This document shows positions 11,331-21,343 of a stretch of 64,000 nucleotides of DNA, one piece after another (the stretch's first letter is position 1; every line of letters begins with the position of its first letter). Source of the stretch: Cycas panzhihuaensis (lineage: Eukaryota; Cycadophyta); NCBI GenBank assembly GCA_023213395.1, contig CM041465.1:97347741-97411740 (forward strand). The letters are read 5' to 3'. Below the pieces are notes generated by a model. That model saw only the letters and a program-made list of their open reading frames with translations, was not told where the DNA came from and ran no database searches. A program made the translations under genes and the position numbers.

Positions 11331-12162
11331 TGGTCATATGAAGGGGGACAAGGCCCTTCTACTCATGCCTCAACTTGCTCTATCAGCATACCTGATTCGT
11401 TCCATCTTAAGGAAGATCTTACACCTTCTTCCTCTAGCCTTACTTGCTTTTCTCCTATTGGTGTTAGGAGCTATGGGTACCTTGCCTTGTTTAGTGATGA
11501 TAAGTCCCATGGCGAGGATGAGGATTTTCCTCACCCCGTTTCCTTCCTCCATACTAGTAGGAGGCACCCTTCCTATTCTAGGTCCCAACCTAGAACTCCT
11601 CTTGTTGGAGAGACTAGCCACCCTCTTGTGTCATATGTCATTGCACACATAGACCCATCAATCCTTGATTCTTCCTCTCCTTCACCCCCTGCAGGTGATG
11701 GTTTCAAGGAATTTCCTTTTGCTCCTTCCAAGGAGCCCCTACCTGAGTCTCCTGTAGAGTCTTTTGGGAATGTTGGGTAGCCCATTGACCACCATGGTCC
11801 CATTGCTCCTACTTCCTCCAGCACCTCGTCTATTCAAAGTAAGGTCATCCACAAGGTGGATTACTTTGAAGATGATGAGGCCTTACTTGAGCACTTAGCA
11901 GGCTTTGTGCCCAACTTTCCTTCTGGTTACCATAGGCTTGGCCACCAGAAGGTCTTGGCGAGTGGGTCCATACTCGCTGACCCAATTCCATCCCCTATTC
12001 CATCTCTTCCCGTTGACCTTACCCCTTTCTATTTCAAGGAGGGGAATGCCATGTGCATGGGGGCAACCCAGGACATAGTCCTAGCCCCAGGCAAGGTCAT
12101 TAAGGTAGGGGCAGAATGCTCTCCTAATGAGGTAAGGGAATATTCCCTTTTATTTTAAGAGT
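11331..12162 (+). pseudogene. Protease-to-reverse-transcriptase linker of element D
   Basis: A Ser/Pro-rich and then acidic linker of about 270 codons, with the conserved pieces FSPIGVRSYGYLALFSDD (about 11455) and, from 11856, MDYFEDDEALLEHLAG. The counterpart in C is 48090-47235 on the minus strand. No domain is recognised. In A and B the reading breaks off soon after the GYLAVISD piece, which sets the position of their shared pol deletion. Confidence 0.6.
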
Positions 12163-12846
12163 TCTAGGATGTCTTTGCATGGGATTACTCTGATATAAAG
12201 GGAATTGACCCCTCCATTGTCACCCACAATCTCACTACCATTCCTGGTGCTTGCCCTGTGCCCTAGAAATAATGTCCTCTCCATCCTAAACTCTCAGCCA
12301 CTGTCAAGATGGAGGTTGAGAAACTTTTGGAAAAGGACTCATTACTTCTATCGACTATCCTAAATGGGTGTCCAACATCATCCCAATTGCTAAAAAGAAT
12401 GGGACCATCTGGATATACATTGATTTTGTTGATATTAACAACGCATGTCCTAAAGACAACTTTCTACTTCCTTTCATCGATCAAATCATTGATCGAACTA
12501 CTAGGTTTGAAGTCATGTCCTTGATGGATGGCTTCTCTGGCTATAACCAGATTCAAATCTCTCCTAAAGACTACCACAAGATAGCCTTCACCACCCTGTG
12601 GGGTACCTTTACCTACAAAGTAATGCCCTTTAGTCTAAAAAATGTAGGTACTACTTATCAAAGGGTAATATATTTTATCTTCCATGACCTCATCAACAAC
12701 ACATTGGAGGTCTTTATGGATGACATGATGGGTCTCTCGCATGTCAAAACCCATCATCCTTTAGACTTATGAGCCATCTTCACACAGTGCCGCAAGTACC
12801 ACGTAAGTTTGAACCCACTCAAATGTGTATTTTCTGTTACTTCTAG
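12163..12846 (+). pseudogene. pol: Reverse transcriptase of element D, degraded
   Basis: The sequence holds DVFAWDYSDIKGI, then PKWVSNI.PIAKKNG, then LMDGFSGYNQI, then MPF.LKN..TTYQR, and the catalytic box as FMDD (12713-12724, usual form YVDD). This order is the Ty3/gypsy reverse transcriptase core. A frameshift lies near 12360 and a stop at 12770. About 45 bases are missing at 12846 compared with C, where the LLG..VSKRG part is still partly readable. It copies the element RNA into DNA. Confidence 0.85.
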
Positions 12847-13515
12847 CAGATTAACCCTGACAAAGTCAAGGCGATCCTTGGCATGCCACCTCCTAAAACT
12901 CAGCGACAGATCAAGTCATTTCTAGGTAGACTCAATTTCCTCGGGCATTTCTTGGCAGACTTCACTATGAGTACCAAACCCTTAACCAACCTATTGAAGA
13001 AGGGAGCTCTGTTTGTTTGGTTTAATAAGACCCAACAAGCCTTCAAAAGACTTATGGAAGCCCTTGTTTTTGCTCCAACATTGGTATCCACTTACTTTGA
13101 TAGGCCCTTCATTCTCTATATCTCAGCAACTGATGAGTCTTTGGGCACTATGCTAACTCAGGAAGATGATTCAGGAGTCAAGAGAGCCATTTACTTTATT
13201 AGTCGCACCCTCGTGGCTGCCAAACTCAACTATTCCTTGGCTGAGAAGGAATGTCTCTCCTTGGTTCATGCTACCAAGAAGTTTAGGCACCACTTACTTG
13301 GTAACATTACCAAAGTGATCATCTAATCTGATCCCTTGCAATATCTACTCACTCGTTCTGACCTAATAGGTAGGGCTGGTCATTGGGCCGTCCTTCTTTA
13401 GGAGTTTGATCTCCATATCATCAACAAGAAATTAAAGAAAGGGATGGTAGTGGCTGAGTAACTCACAGATGCCCCTATCCCTAACTCATTTGATACCCCC
13501 GTTGATGATTCTCTC
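12847..13515 (+). pseudogene. Ty3-type RNase H (gRH) of element D, catalytic Asp absent
   Basis: The connection starts with PDKVKAILGMPPPKTQRQIKS and FLGRLNFLGHFL. The RNase H part has LYISATDESLG (from 13114), AEKECLSLVHA and SDPLQYL. The first catalytic Asp of the usual TDAS motif is absent, and the same is true in C, so its loss predates decay. The Glu and second Asp remain. Tat elements are known to carry a degenerate RNase H here together with a second one elsewhere, which matches the ORF at 18730. Confidence 0.75.
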
Positions 13516-14832
13516 CCTGATGAGTCTATCTTGACCATTTAGGGCACTCCCTCCCATCCACTCGTTGATAATGAATGGTATGGTGACATCGTGTGGTAAC
13601 TAACATAGAAGTAGTGCCACCCTAAAGCCAGTAATAAGGTTAGATCTCACATCTAGACCTCTGCTAGGCAATACTTCCTCATGGATGAAGTATTGTATAA
13701 GAGGTCTTTTGATGGGATCCTCTTCTATTGCATCACCGCCAATGAAGTAGACCAGATACTCTGTGAATACCACCATGGCATTTATGGGGGCCACTTTCGG
13801 GGCCAATCCATGGCCTAGAGGATCCTCCGTATGGGCTACTATTGGCCGTCCCTCTTCAAGGATACCCATGCCTATGCTTTGAGATGTCGGCAATGCCAAG
13901 AACATGCCAACATCTCCCACGTGCCTTCTGAGGCTCTTCATCCTATCATATCTCCATGGCCTTTCACTCAATGGGGTCTAGACCTCATCGGGGCTATATC
14001 ACCACCCTCTTCATCACAGCACAAGTTCATCTTGACTGCCATGGAGTACTTTACTAAATAGGCAGAAGCCATCCCTCTAATTACTAGCCCTGGCAAGACG
14101 ATAGCTACTTTCATCTACCAGCATATCATTTACTGTTTTGGGATTCCTGACGTCTTGATCACAGATAATGGAACCTCTTTTTGTAACAAGGAGATGGATG
14201 ACCTTTGTGAGAAATTTATAATCTCTCATAAAACTTCCTCCCCTTATTACACCTAGGTAAATGGTCAAGTTGAGTCATTCAACAAGACTCTTGTTAACAT
14301 CTTAAAGAAATCTGTTGCTCAATCTCAAAGAGAATGGCACCTTCAGCTCCCTTTCACCCTGTGGACCTATCGTACCTCTATTCGTGCTGCTATGAGAATG
14401 ATTCCATTCTCCCTACTTTACAGGACTGAGGTGGTGCTCCCACTGGAAGTGGAGATCCCATCTTTATGAGTTTCCCTTCGAGGTCTCATCGATGAGGAGT
14501 TGATCCATCAAACTCGCCTCTTAGACCTCGAGGCCTTGGATGAGAGACGTTTAGCCACTTACCAGGCTAACCTTGCATCTAAGGCCCGCTCGCAAAGGAC
14601 CTACAATAAATACTTTCGCTCTCATCCTTTGTATCCTGGGGACAATGTCCTAAAATTGGAGTATCTCCATGACAGCTTGACTAAATTCGGACCCAAATGT
14701 GTTGGTCCCTTTATCATTCTTAAGAGCCTCAATAATAGCACCTATAAAATTGACACCTCCATCACCACCCTGGAGGGCCTTGAGTTTGAGAAAGCTGTTA
14801 ATGAGAAATTCCTTAAAAACTTCTACACATAA
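13516..14832 (+). pseudogene. Integrase of element D, degraded
   Basis: The zinc-binding region shows YHHGIYGGHF and CRQCQ (HH-CC). The catalytic core has D in WGLDLIG (13981), D in ITDNGTSF (14164) and E in NGQVESFNKT (14272), so D,D,E are all still readable. The C-terminal part ends KFGPKCVGPFIIL...KFLKNFYT with a stop at 14832 and no chromodomain. Stops lie at several W or Q codons (for example before AEAIP and before VNGQV). It inserts element DNA into the genome. Confidence 0.85.
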
Positions 14833-15484
14833 CTTCATTGTCACCTTTCCTACACTCTGAAATAAGCCTAAACTACCATCTTAAGCTTGTTCCCATTCCT
14901 CCTAGCCACTGGTGGAATGACGGCTTAGGGTGACCTTCTTGTCTCTTCTTTGGTTCCTCTTGTGGAACCCTTGTTCCCATCTCCTTGGGACCTTATCCTC
15001 CTATTTGGGCATCCCCTAATTAGGATGACATTTTGGAGTATCGTCACTCCCGTCCTTTTGGCATTTCCTTTGCATATCCCACTATGATCCTATATGGACA
15101 TGCGTGTTGCCTTGTCTCCAAGCCCCACATGTACCTATCGCTTCTACTCACGGTGATCATGTGTGCTCCTATTAGGAACATGGTACTACATGAAAGGAAA
15201 TGCACATAATTAAACAAATGTCATAACACAAAATTCCTACAATAATTAGCTCAAAGTGCAATTATACATATCCTTGTGCATCCATGCACCCTCATATACA
15301 TACATAAATGTGTAATAGAAACATACATATCATCCATCACAGACCACATATGCATCATCATATATCAAATAGGGCATCAATTACCCCATATATATATATA
15401 TATATAAATCATCATGTATCATATCATACAAGTGGTATAATACATCATCCGTGGGAAGCCGGTGTCCTTGCAGGGAGGGTACAA
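14833..15484. other. Spacer between integrase and the antisense gene (D)
   Basis: Non-coding. It includes a segment similar to 44180-44520 of C, 25870-26215 of A and 33300-33700 of B, and a TA repeat at 15389-15407. A block ending near 15440 shares the GATGATGTA..AT pattern with the 3' side of the antisense gene in A and C. No gene seen. Confidence 0.5.
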
Positions 15485-17506
15485 TCATGTGACTACATAT
15501 GGTGACTCCCTAGAGGTTTGTGTTTTCCCCTGTCTAGAACAAAAACTCATATACACTACTCTACTGTTGCCCCACCTCTCGGGCATCATCTCTTGGTCAA
15601 TGTGATCCCTCTCCTGGGGACCACATCCCTTCGAGACTCCTTCTTAGTCTCTGCGAACCTCCTACCTCGCTCTCCTCATCCCGTGGCCTCCTCGGGGTTG
15701 TCCCCATCGTGTGGGTCTGTGTCCTACTCTGCACCGACCTTGATGCCACCTCATCCACCAGTCAATCATATCAGGCCTGGATATGATCTCAATCCATCTC
15801 CACGTTATGGAGCCTCTCCTCCATCCCTCTGAGACACTCCTCCATCACTACTAGCCAGATATGGCTCCCCATATCCCCTCTGGCTCCTCCTTGAGCCTCC
15901 AGTACCTATACCTGACTTTGTAGAGAATCCCTCTTAGCTCAGGTGGTATCTAGCTCTGCCTGTTGTTATCCCGCATGTACCTCATGCTCCTGGGACTCTG
16001 TAATCCATATGTCTCTCACCCTTATCAATGGGGTAAATGCTGCTACGTGGCCGCCTACTGATCTGGGCTCATCCTCTGCCTGGATGGAAGCTACCCCTCT
16101 ACGTAGGCTTAAGGGAATATCTCTCAGACTACTACCTCCACCAGTCTCCAGACATCTGCTATGCCTATAATCCAACATCATGTATTAGTACATGTCTATA
16201 TACACATTAAATCAAAATCAAACTATATATATATATATATATATATCTAGCAATCAAACGATGACAGGAGAAGGTTATGTCTCACTTGGTGTAGTTGCTG
16301 ACTCCTCTACTCAAGTGACTGCCTCTGTCTCAGGCACTCCACCAGTTGTAGGTACTTCCTCCTCTGTGACTACCTTAGCAACTGGGGTATCCCTCCTCTC
16401 TGCAATTGGTGTAACTACCTCTCTAGACCTCTTGACGATTCACAACCTATGGGCCTATATCACTAAGCCCCTGCTCTCCTCTGCAACTTCTGACAGGCCT
16501 ACCCCTCCACCTGCAATCCTTGATGGACCTGCTTCTCTACTTGCAGTCCCTGATGGACCTATCTCTCTGCCTATGGTCCCTGATGGACCTACTTCTCTTA
16601 TAGCTCGTGATAAGCCAGCCCCATCACCTCCATCGCCGCCCTCGTCATCTCCTGGGGGCACTCCTGCCTGCCTCCCTCATCGTCGCTATTCTACCTCACC
16701 GCTCGATATGGATTTGCTATGTAGTCTGTCATGGTGAGGAGGTCTAGTGATGTGGACTCCACCAAGTGATAGATATGAGCCTAGTCTTAAGTCCCTCTAA
16801 ACCTAGTTTACCACTTGTGTACCATCAGGGCCCACTCTGAAATAGGGTGTGGTCCACCTGTCGGTGCCACTGTTTTAAAGTGGTCAAAGAACCAGCACTA
16901 TAGTAACGTACTATATGATAGTCCACCTCTTCCTACTACTCGAATGGCATCTAGTTGTACGACGATGTTTACCACTATGAGGGTAGCCTAGTCCATCCTC
17001 TCTCCTACCTCGCACCAGCATACCACATCCATCTATCCTCTCAGTATGTCCCTATAGTTTTGTTTCTGGGATATCCAGAATAGAATGCACAACATGATTA
17101 ACTTCCTTACACAAGGAATCCTAGACATAACCATACTCTGGAGAGGAATCCCTTGCCTCTTCCACCTGTCTGAGCCTGTGAAGAATGTCGCAGCCTCCTT
17201 ACGTGTTACCTCATTGCTGGGCAGTGCTCCTAGTGTCACTGACCTCCCTGTCGTCGGTACCCCTAGTATCCTCCTAACATCTCATGGTGTCACCGATATG
17301 TCTCCCACTTAGGGTAAGTGAAAGACATGTCTCCGCCTATCCCAGTGGGACACTATGTCTACTAATAGTCTCTGGTCTGATGTGTACTGAGGTCTCCTTG
17401 TGACCTTCAGCAGGCCACATCTCAGTAGTACCCTGCTGTCCTCCCTTAGCATCATCTCCAAGAAACTAAGCATAGCCATACTGATGTTCTTGCGGTTCTC
17501 CACCGT
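15485..17506 (-). pseudogene. Antisense accessory gene of element D: two-exon, plant-mobile-domain-like
   Basis: On the minus strand the reading starts near 17506, where the ATG of A and C is ACG. It has NISMAMLSFLEMM, LLVDIVSHWDRRR.VFHLP, DVRRILGVP and LGALPSNEVTRKEAATFFTG, the pattern of the plant mobile domain family. Then come an acidic Gly-rich part with repeated GPSGT.GRE units (16661-16455), an intron holding an AT run (16224-16246), and a second exon ending TSRESPYVVT with a stop at 15487-15485, as in A and C. Several stops are present. Extra antisense ORFs downstream of pol are known for Tat elements. Function is unknown. Confidence 0.65.
16224..16246. repeat. AT microsatellite in intron of the antisense gene (D)
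   Basis: A TA dinucleotide run in the predicted intron. The intron of C has a shorter TATATATATAG run at 43151-43161. Confidence 0.7.
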
Positions 17507-18152
17507 GACCACGACCTACAAAATGCTATGCAACAAGTCACAACTCTGACATATCCTCACCACTCATCCTCTGGATTATCTCTTGGCCCTAGTCGGTCGA
17601 GATTTGGGGACCCCTAGGCCCCCATCCCCTTTTTTCAGCTAGTCTTCCTTCACACTGCACTAAACTCTACAGTACCGTGGAGTTTGGCCTGGGTCCTATG
17701 GCGATCGGGGCCCCATGGTAAAGATCACGACACTGCGATCTTTGCCATTGTGCAAATGTCACCCCCCTAAAAGGGGGAAGGTTTCTGCTTAAAAAAATAA
17801 AAATTTTTCCCTCATAGGCCATAATCAGGCCCACTGGGACCAAGGCTGCCTAATGCCCCAGTCCCACCTCTCTCTGGGTCTAACCTGCACTCCTGGGGAT
17901 CGTTTTTCACCCATGTGGGGCAAAAAACTATATATAAAAACAATAAAAAGCATTAAACTTCAAATTGCAAGATGGGACATGGTTTCAAAGATCCACTCAT
18001 CAGATCTAGTCGTGTGGTCACCATCTTGTATCTGTGGTCCCAACGATTGTCTCCTGGCCTTGATCTAATGGTCAGATATTTCCCGGTGTGTCCCTAAAGT
18101 CAGGTGTCACTCTGCTACATAAGGTAAGGGCTCTGGATTCATTCGAGAGCCC
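17507..18152. promoter_or_regulatory. Divergent intergenic region of the accessory module (D)
   Basis: About 650 bases separate the antisense gene start from the hairpin/TATA motif that points towards the RNase H ORF. The same interval is about 660 bases in A (4218-4876) and 594 in C (41285-41877). It contains the palindrome above and a GATCTTTG..GGGGCCCC part shared by C and D. A TTTTGTAG acceptor-like site lies just before the antisense start in C and D. A two-way promoter is inferred from layout only. Confidence 0.35.
17662..17685. repeat. Palindrome in accessory region of D
   Basis: Arms AAACTC and GAGTTT around an AGTACC core. It lies between the antisense start (17506) and the hairpin/TATA motif (18153). 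Counterparts are at 4695-4718 and 41698-41721. Confidence 0.5.
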
Positions 18153-18193
18153 ATGAAAATGAATTCTATTTTCATCATTTTTCCTCATATAGG
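18153..18193 (+). promoter_or_regulatory. Conserved hairpin and TATA-like motif upstream of RNase H ORF (D)
   Basis: Perfect arms ATGAAAAT and ATTTTCAT (18153-18160, 18168-18175) with a 7-base loop, then CATATAGG at 18186-18193. It lies 540 bases before the ATG at 18730. A 128-codon ORF also begins here (18153-18539), but stops and frame changes in C and A suggest it is not a conserved gene. Confidence 0.4.
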
Positions 18194-18729
18194 CGAGGGC
18201 CCCGATGGGCACTGTCTCCATTTTCACTCTTGCGATAGCCCTTTGGATCGTTTCTCATCCCTGATTACCATTTCCTTCTGGCCCTGTTTCCCATTGTGCT
18301 CCTACAACCTTCATTTTTCTCATTCCTTTGAGTGTATTTTTGGCGCTTTGCCGATGCACTTTCGCAGGGCTCTTCTGTCTCATTTTACATGCCGCTCCTA
18401 TGCATGCCCAAGTTTATACTTGTTTGGCTCGTCTCACTATCCTAGACTCATTTTTGCAGCTTGTTCCTATCCCTGGGGTCTCCAAAGGGAATGCTCCCTC
18501 CATCCGAAGTCATTCTTTACTTTCTTAAGCAACCTTTAGCATCCCAGGGTGCCCTTTTGCTGCCCACTCTCAGCCAGTGGTCAAATAGCTTGCTCCTATC
18601 CTTGGGTAGCCTCATTACTAGGTCCTCCTACCCTTCACAACCATTTATTGCTTACTATATGAGGCTCTTTTGCCTTAACTCCTACATTATTATACCTTTT
18701 TTTCACCGAGACATTTCTTTTCATCGTCC

Positions 18730-19152
18730 ATGACTCTTTTCATCTTTATCGACGACAGAAGTTGTGGTAATCCTGGACCTTCTGCCACCGCATGGATTCT
18801 TCGTGGCCCTTTTGGACATGATTTCTTACGTTCTAGAATCTTCCTCCCTAAGGCCACTAATAACAAAGCCGAGTACACGACCGTTCTCGAAGCCCTCACT
18901 GATGCACTCCGTTTCCATCACAGATTTATTATCCTTCTTTGCAACTCCCAAGTGGTTGTGTTCCATCTCACCCAGGTTTACCAAGTGCGATGCCCTCACT
19001 TGGGAGCCCTCACTTTGATTGCTAGATCCTTGCTAGCTAATTTCTAGTCTATCGACATCTGACACATCCCTCGGGCTCTCAAGGTTGAGTTAGATAACCT
19101 CATTCACCTCATCCTTGAGAACCACCTTCCTCTTCTTGCTGACCACCTTTGA
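18730..19152 (+). pseudogene. Second (archaeal-type) RNase H of element D, separate ORF
   Basis: From ATG 18730 the protein reads MTLFIFIDDRSCGNPG, then NNKAEYTTVLEAL, then LLCNSQVVV, and near the end IPRALKVELDNL. This is the type I RNase H pattern with the four acids: first Asp kept, Glu kept, third position Asp to Asn, last Asp kept. Stops occur at 19045 and shortly after. It is about 140 codons, the size of a bare RNase H. It lies 3.9 kb downstream of integrase and 420 bases before the 3' LTR, not fused to pol. It probably replaces the degenerate gRH in removing RNA from the RNA/DNA hybrid. Confidence 0.85.
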
Positions 19153-19565
19153 GACTTGTCCGGTCACCCTAGTACCCAAGTCTTAGGTCATCTGACATCT
19201 TACTTTGTGATCTATTTGTACCTCTAAAAGCTAGCCACTAATGAGGTCAAACCATGGTGATTTCTAGGTTTTCTCATTTATCTCTTATACTTAACATCAC
19301 CATGTACTTCTCTTTACAAATTTGCGATGGCGGCAACCCCCTTATCTTCCTTAGCTTCCAGTCGATTCTTGGGTGGCACATAGGCAACCCTTATGTTGTC
19401 TCCACCTCTATCCTCATATCCACGCATTCTGCCATGACACTTGCTGGCACCCTTGGCTCTTGTTATGATCATGATTTATATACATACATACACATGTGCT
19501 ACTTATAGTTTTATTTCCAGCATTCGCCATCGCACTATGCTTCCAAACAGTGAGGCTCTACTACC
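19153..19565. other. 3' untranslated region of element D
   Basis: About 410 bases between RNase H and the polypurine tract. They match the counterpart regions of A (2711-3229) and C (39871-40319), including a GGCAACCCC..GCACATAGGC segment and a stretch around 19440 with ACACTTGCTGGCACCCTTGG. No ORF is conserved. Confidence 0.6.
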
Positions 19566-19575
19566 AAGGGGGTAG
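19566..19575 (+). other. Polypurine tract of element D
   Basis: AAGGGGGTAG directly before the right LTR start. Element C has the identical tract at 39861-39870 on the minus strand. Confidence 0.85.
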
Positions 19576-21338
19576 TGTTTCCTGACTACCAGGAATGGAT
19601 ACGGATAGGTCGACTCAAGTAAGCGTAGGTATGCTTCTTCCTTTTCATTTTTACTATTCCTTTAGAAAGGTTGACAGAAGTATTTCCTCATTTGCATGAT
19701 TGACTACTTCATTTGTATGATCATTGTGCATCCATTTGGCTTGATCATATTTCTTATCATATTGTGAGCCTATGACGACCTAGTGGGACCTACCTTTCCA
19801 CAAGGTAGGCATCCCCATGGCACTTTACAACCCTCCATACTACCTCCACATCGCCTCAAGCCTCACTTGATTTGTATGACCTGTTCACACCCTGACCTCG
19901 TGTCCTTATCATGATGTTCCCAGGACTTTAACCCTTTGATGCTACTTTTGGCCTTGTTCGCATGTCTTCTGGACTGTCCTAGCCACCTAGACAGAGGTCC
20001 AGCACCTCCCAGGCCTTCCACATCACCTCTTAAGGCTCCTAAAACCTAGATTATTCCCATTCTAGCTATCTAGTCCTACACCACTGTAAACTTAGTGGTA
20101 CCATAAAGTTTACCGTGGTGCTACTATTGTAAGTTATTTTTTAAAACTACCGTGGTAATTCTCACTTTTTCCACAGAATTGCCACATGGCCTCGCACCCA
20201 ACTTAGCCCTACTCATGCCCTATTTACTTGTTTAGGGTTGAGATGGGTATAAATCTTAAAACCATCATCATTTTACCTCTCTTAGATCTTTTTTAGCTCT
20301 CCAACTCAACTTTCTCCTGCTGTAGTTTTCTACTCTTTTCTCTCTTCCTTCCACAGGTGCATTTGTAGGCCTACATTTCCTGCAGCTCTAGCCTAGGATC
20401 CACCTACAACGGCCCTTCTCCATGGTGAGAAGCTCCTCTCCAAGTACTCTTAAGCAAGTTTTGTGTGGTTCTCTTCCAAATACACCCTAACAAGTGTCTC
20501 GTATGACCACCTTTAGAGAATCCTCCTGCAAACCCCGTAGGAACTCTTCTTCTTCGCTAGTTGTAGGGGTAAACTTGCCCCAAACTCAGCCCAATAGGTA
20601 CCCTAGATCTTTTTTTCAGAGTTTATTATGTATTATTTCCATATTAGACTCCTTTCTAAGGGTATTTTCTTGCTTTCTTTTTGTTTGGCTATAGTAAACA
20701 TCATTTCCATTGAGTTTAGCCTTGTATCTCTAGGTTTTCACCATTTCTTTGCTAGTTTTCCTCAAGAAAGCAGCAGGAGAAGATCTATAAAGGCTGGGCG
20801 AAGGGAATAAGGTGAGGTATCCATCCAAACATACCCTTAGATGCATTCCATTTAGCTTTGTTTACTTACATGCATAATACTCGTTCTTCTTCTCTCTTTT
20901 GCCTTTGAGTTGCTAAAAGGAGAATGTAGTCTTAGCCCCTTTTCCACTCTCTCTCTTGGTTCTATTTGCCTAAGCCAAATAACTAAGGGATACCTGCTTA
21001 CATCGTAGGCCCTTGCCTACCTCTTCCATATTCATTTTCCTTCATCATAGGGAAACTCCTTAAGGATTCATCTTCTTCCCTTCTGGCCATCTAAGGGTGG
21101 GAGGACCTTCCTCTCGAGACCATCCAGGCTACCCCCTGTATGCACTCTTTCTTCCAGATTGAGGGCTACTTTAAGGTAGTTGGGTGCTATTCGCAGGTCC
21201 TAAACTCACGCTCTGGTACACGGGGTGCTCTGCATGGCTCTCTCTTTGCTTGTAGGTTCTTGCCCACACCATCAACATCAACCATTGACTACTATCATTC
21301 CTATATAGTATAGTGACTATCCCATAGATGTGCATCTA
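19576..21338 (+). repeat. Right (3') LTR of element D, 1763 bp, internally deleted
   Basis: It starts TGTTTCCTGAC and ends GATGTGCATCTA before the target duplication. Relative to the left LTR about 1 kb is missing at the junction 20817/20818. The missing part includes the TATA/hairpin and the splice-donor-like motif. The GGTACC palindrome is kept at 20087-20112. Confidence 0.9.
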
Positions 21339-21343
21339 GATGG
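21339..21343. repeat. Target site duplication of element D, right copy (GATGG)
   Basis: Matches 5217-5221. The sequence that follows continues the antisense gene of A. Confidence 0.85.

Larger units (their letters stand above)
5222..21338 (+). mobile_element. Element D: full-length plus-strand Tat-type Ty3/gypsy retrotransposon (16.1 kb)
   Basis: Both LTRs, a 5-bp target duplication, primer binding site, gag, protease, reverse transcriptase, RNase H, integrase, accessory region and polypurine tract are present in order. There is no chromodomain after integrase. The very long LTRs, the primer site, the second RNase H and an antisense ORF downstream of pol all fit the Tat (Ogre-like) lineage. 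Every coding part carries stops or frameshifts. The element lies in the antisense gene of A and is therefore younger than A. Confidence 0.9.

Noticed and set aside
11370-11621. 83-codon minus-strand ORF within the pol linker of D
   Set aside because: Shadow of the linker; the plus-strand frame is the one conserved in C.
16192-16737. 181-codon plus-strand ORF with many Ser/Pro and repeated DGP(A/T)SL units
   Set aside because: It is the reverse strand of the repeat-rich part of the antisense gene of D. The other strand is the conserved one (Gly-rich decapeptides in A, C and D).
18153-18539. 128-codon ORF starting in the hairpin of D
   Set aside because: The counterparts in C and A have stops and frame changes. 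The conservation seems to lie in the hairpin and TATA-like motif, not in the protein.
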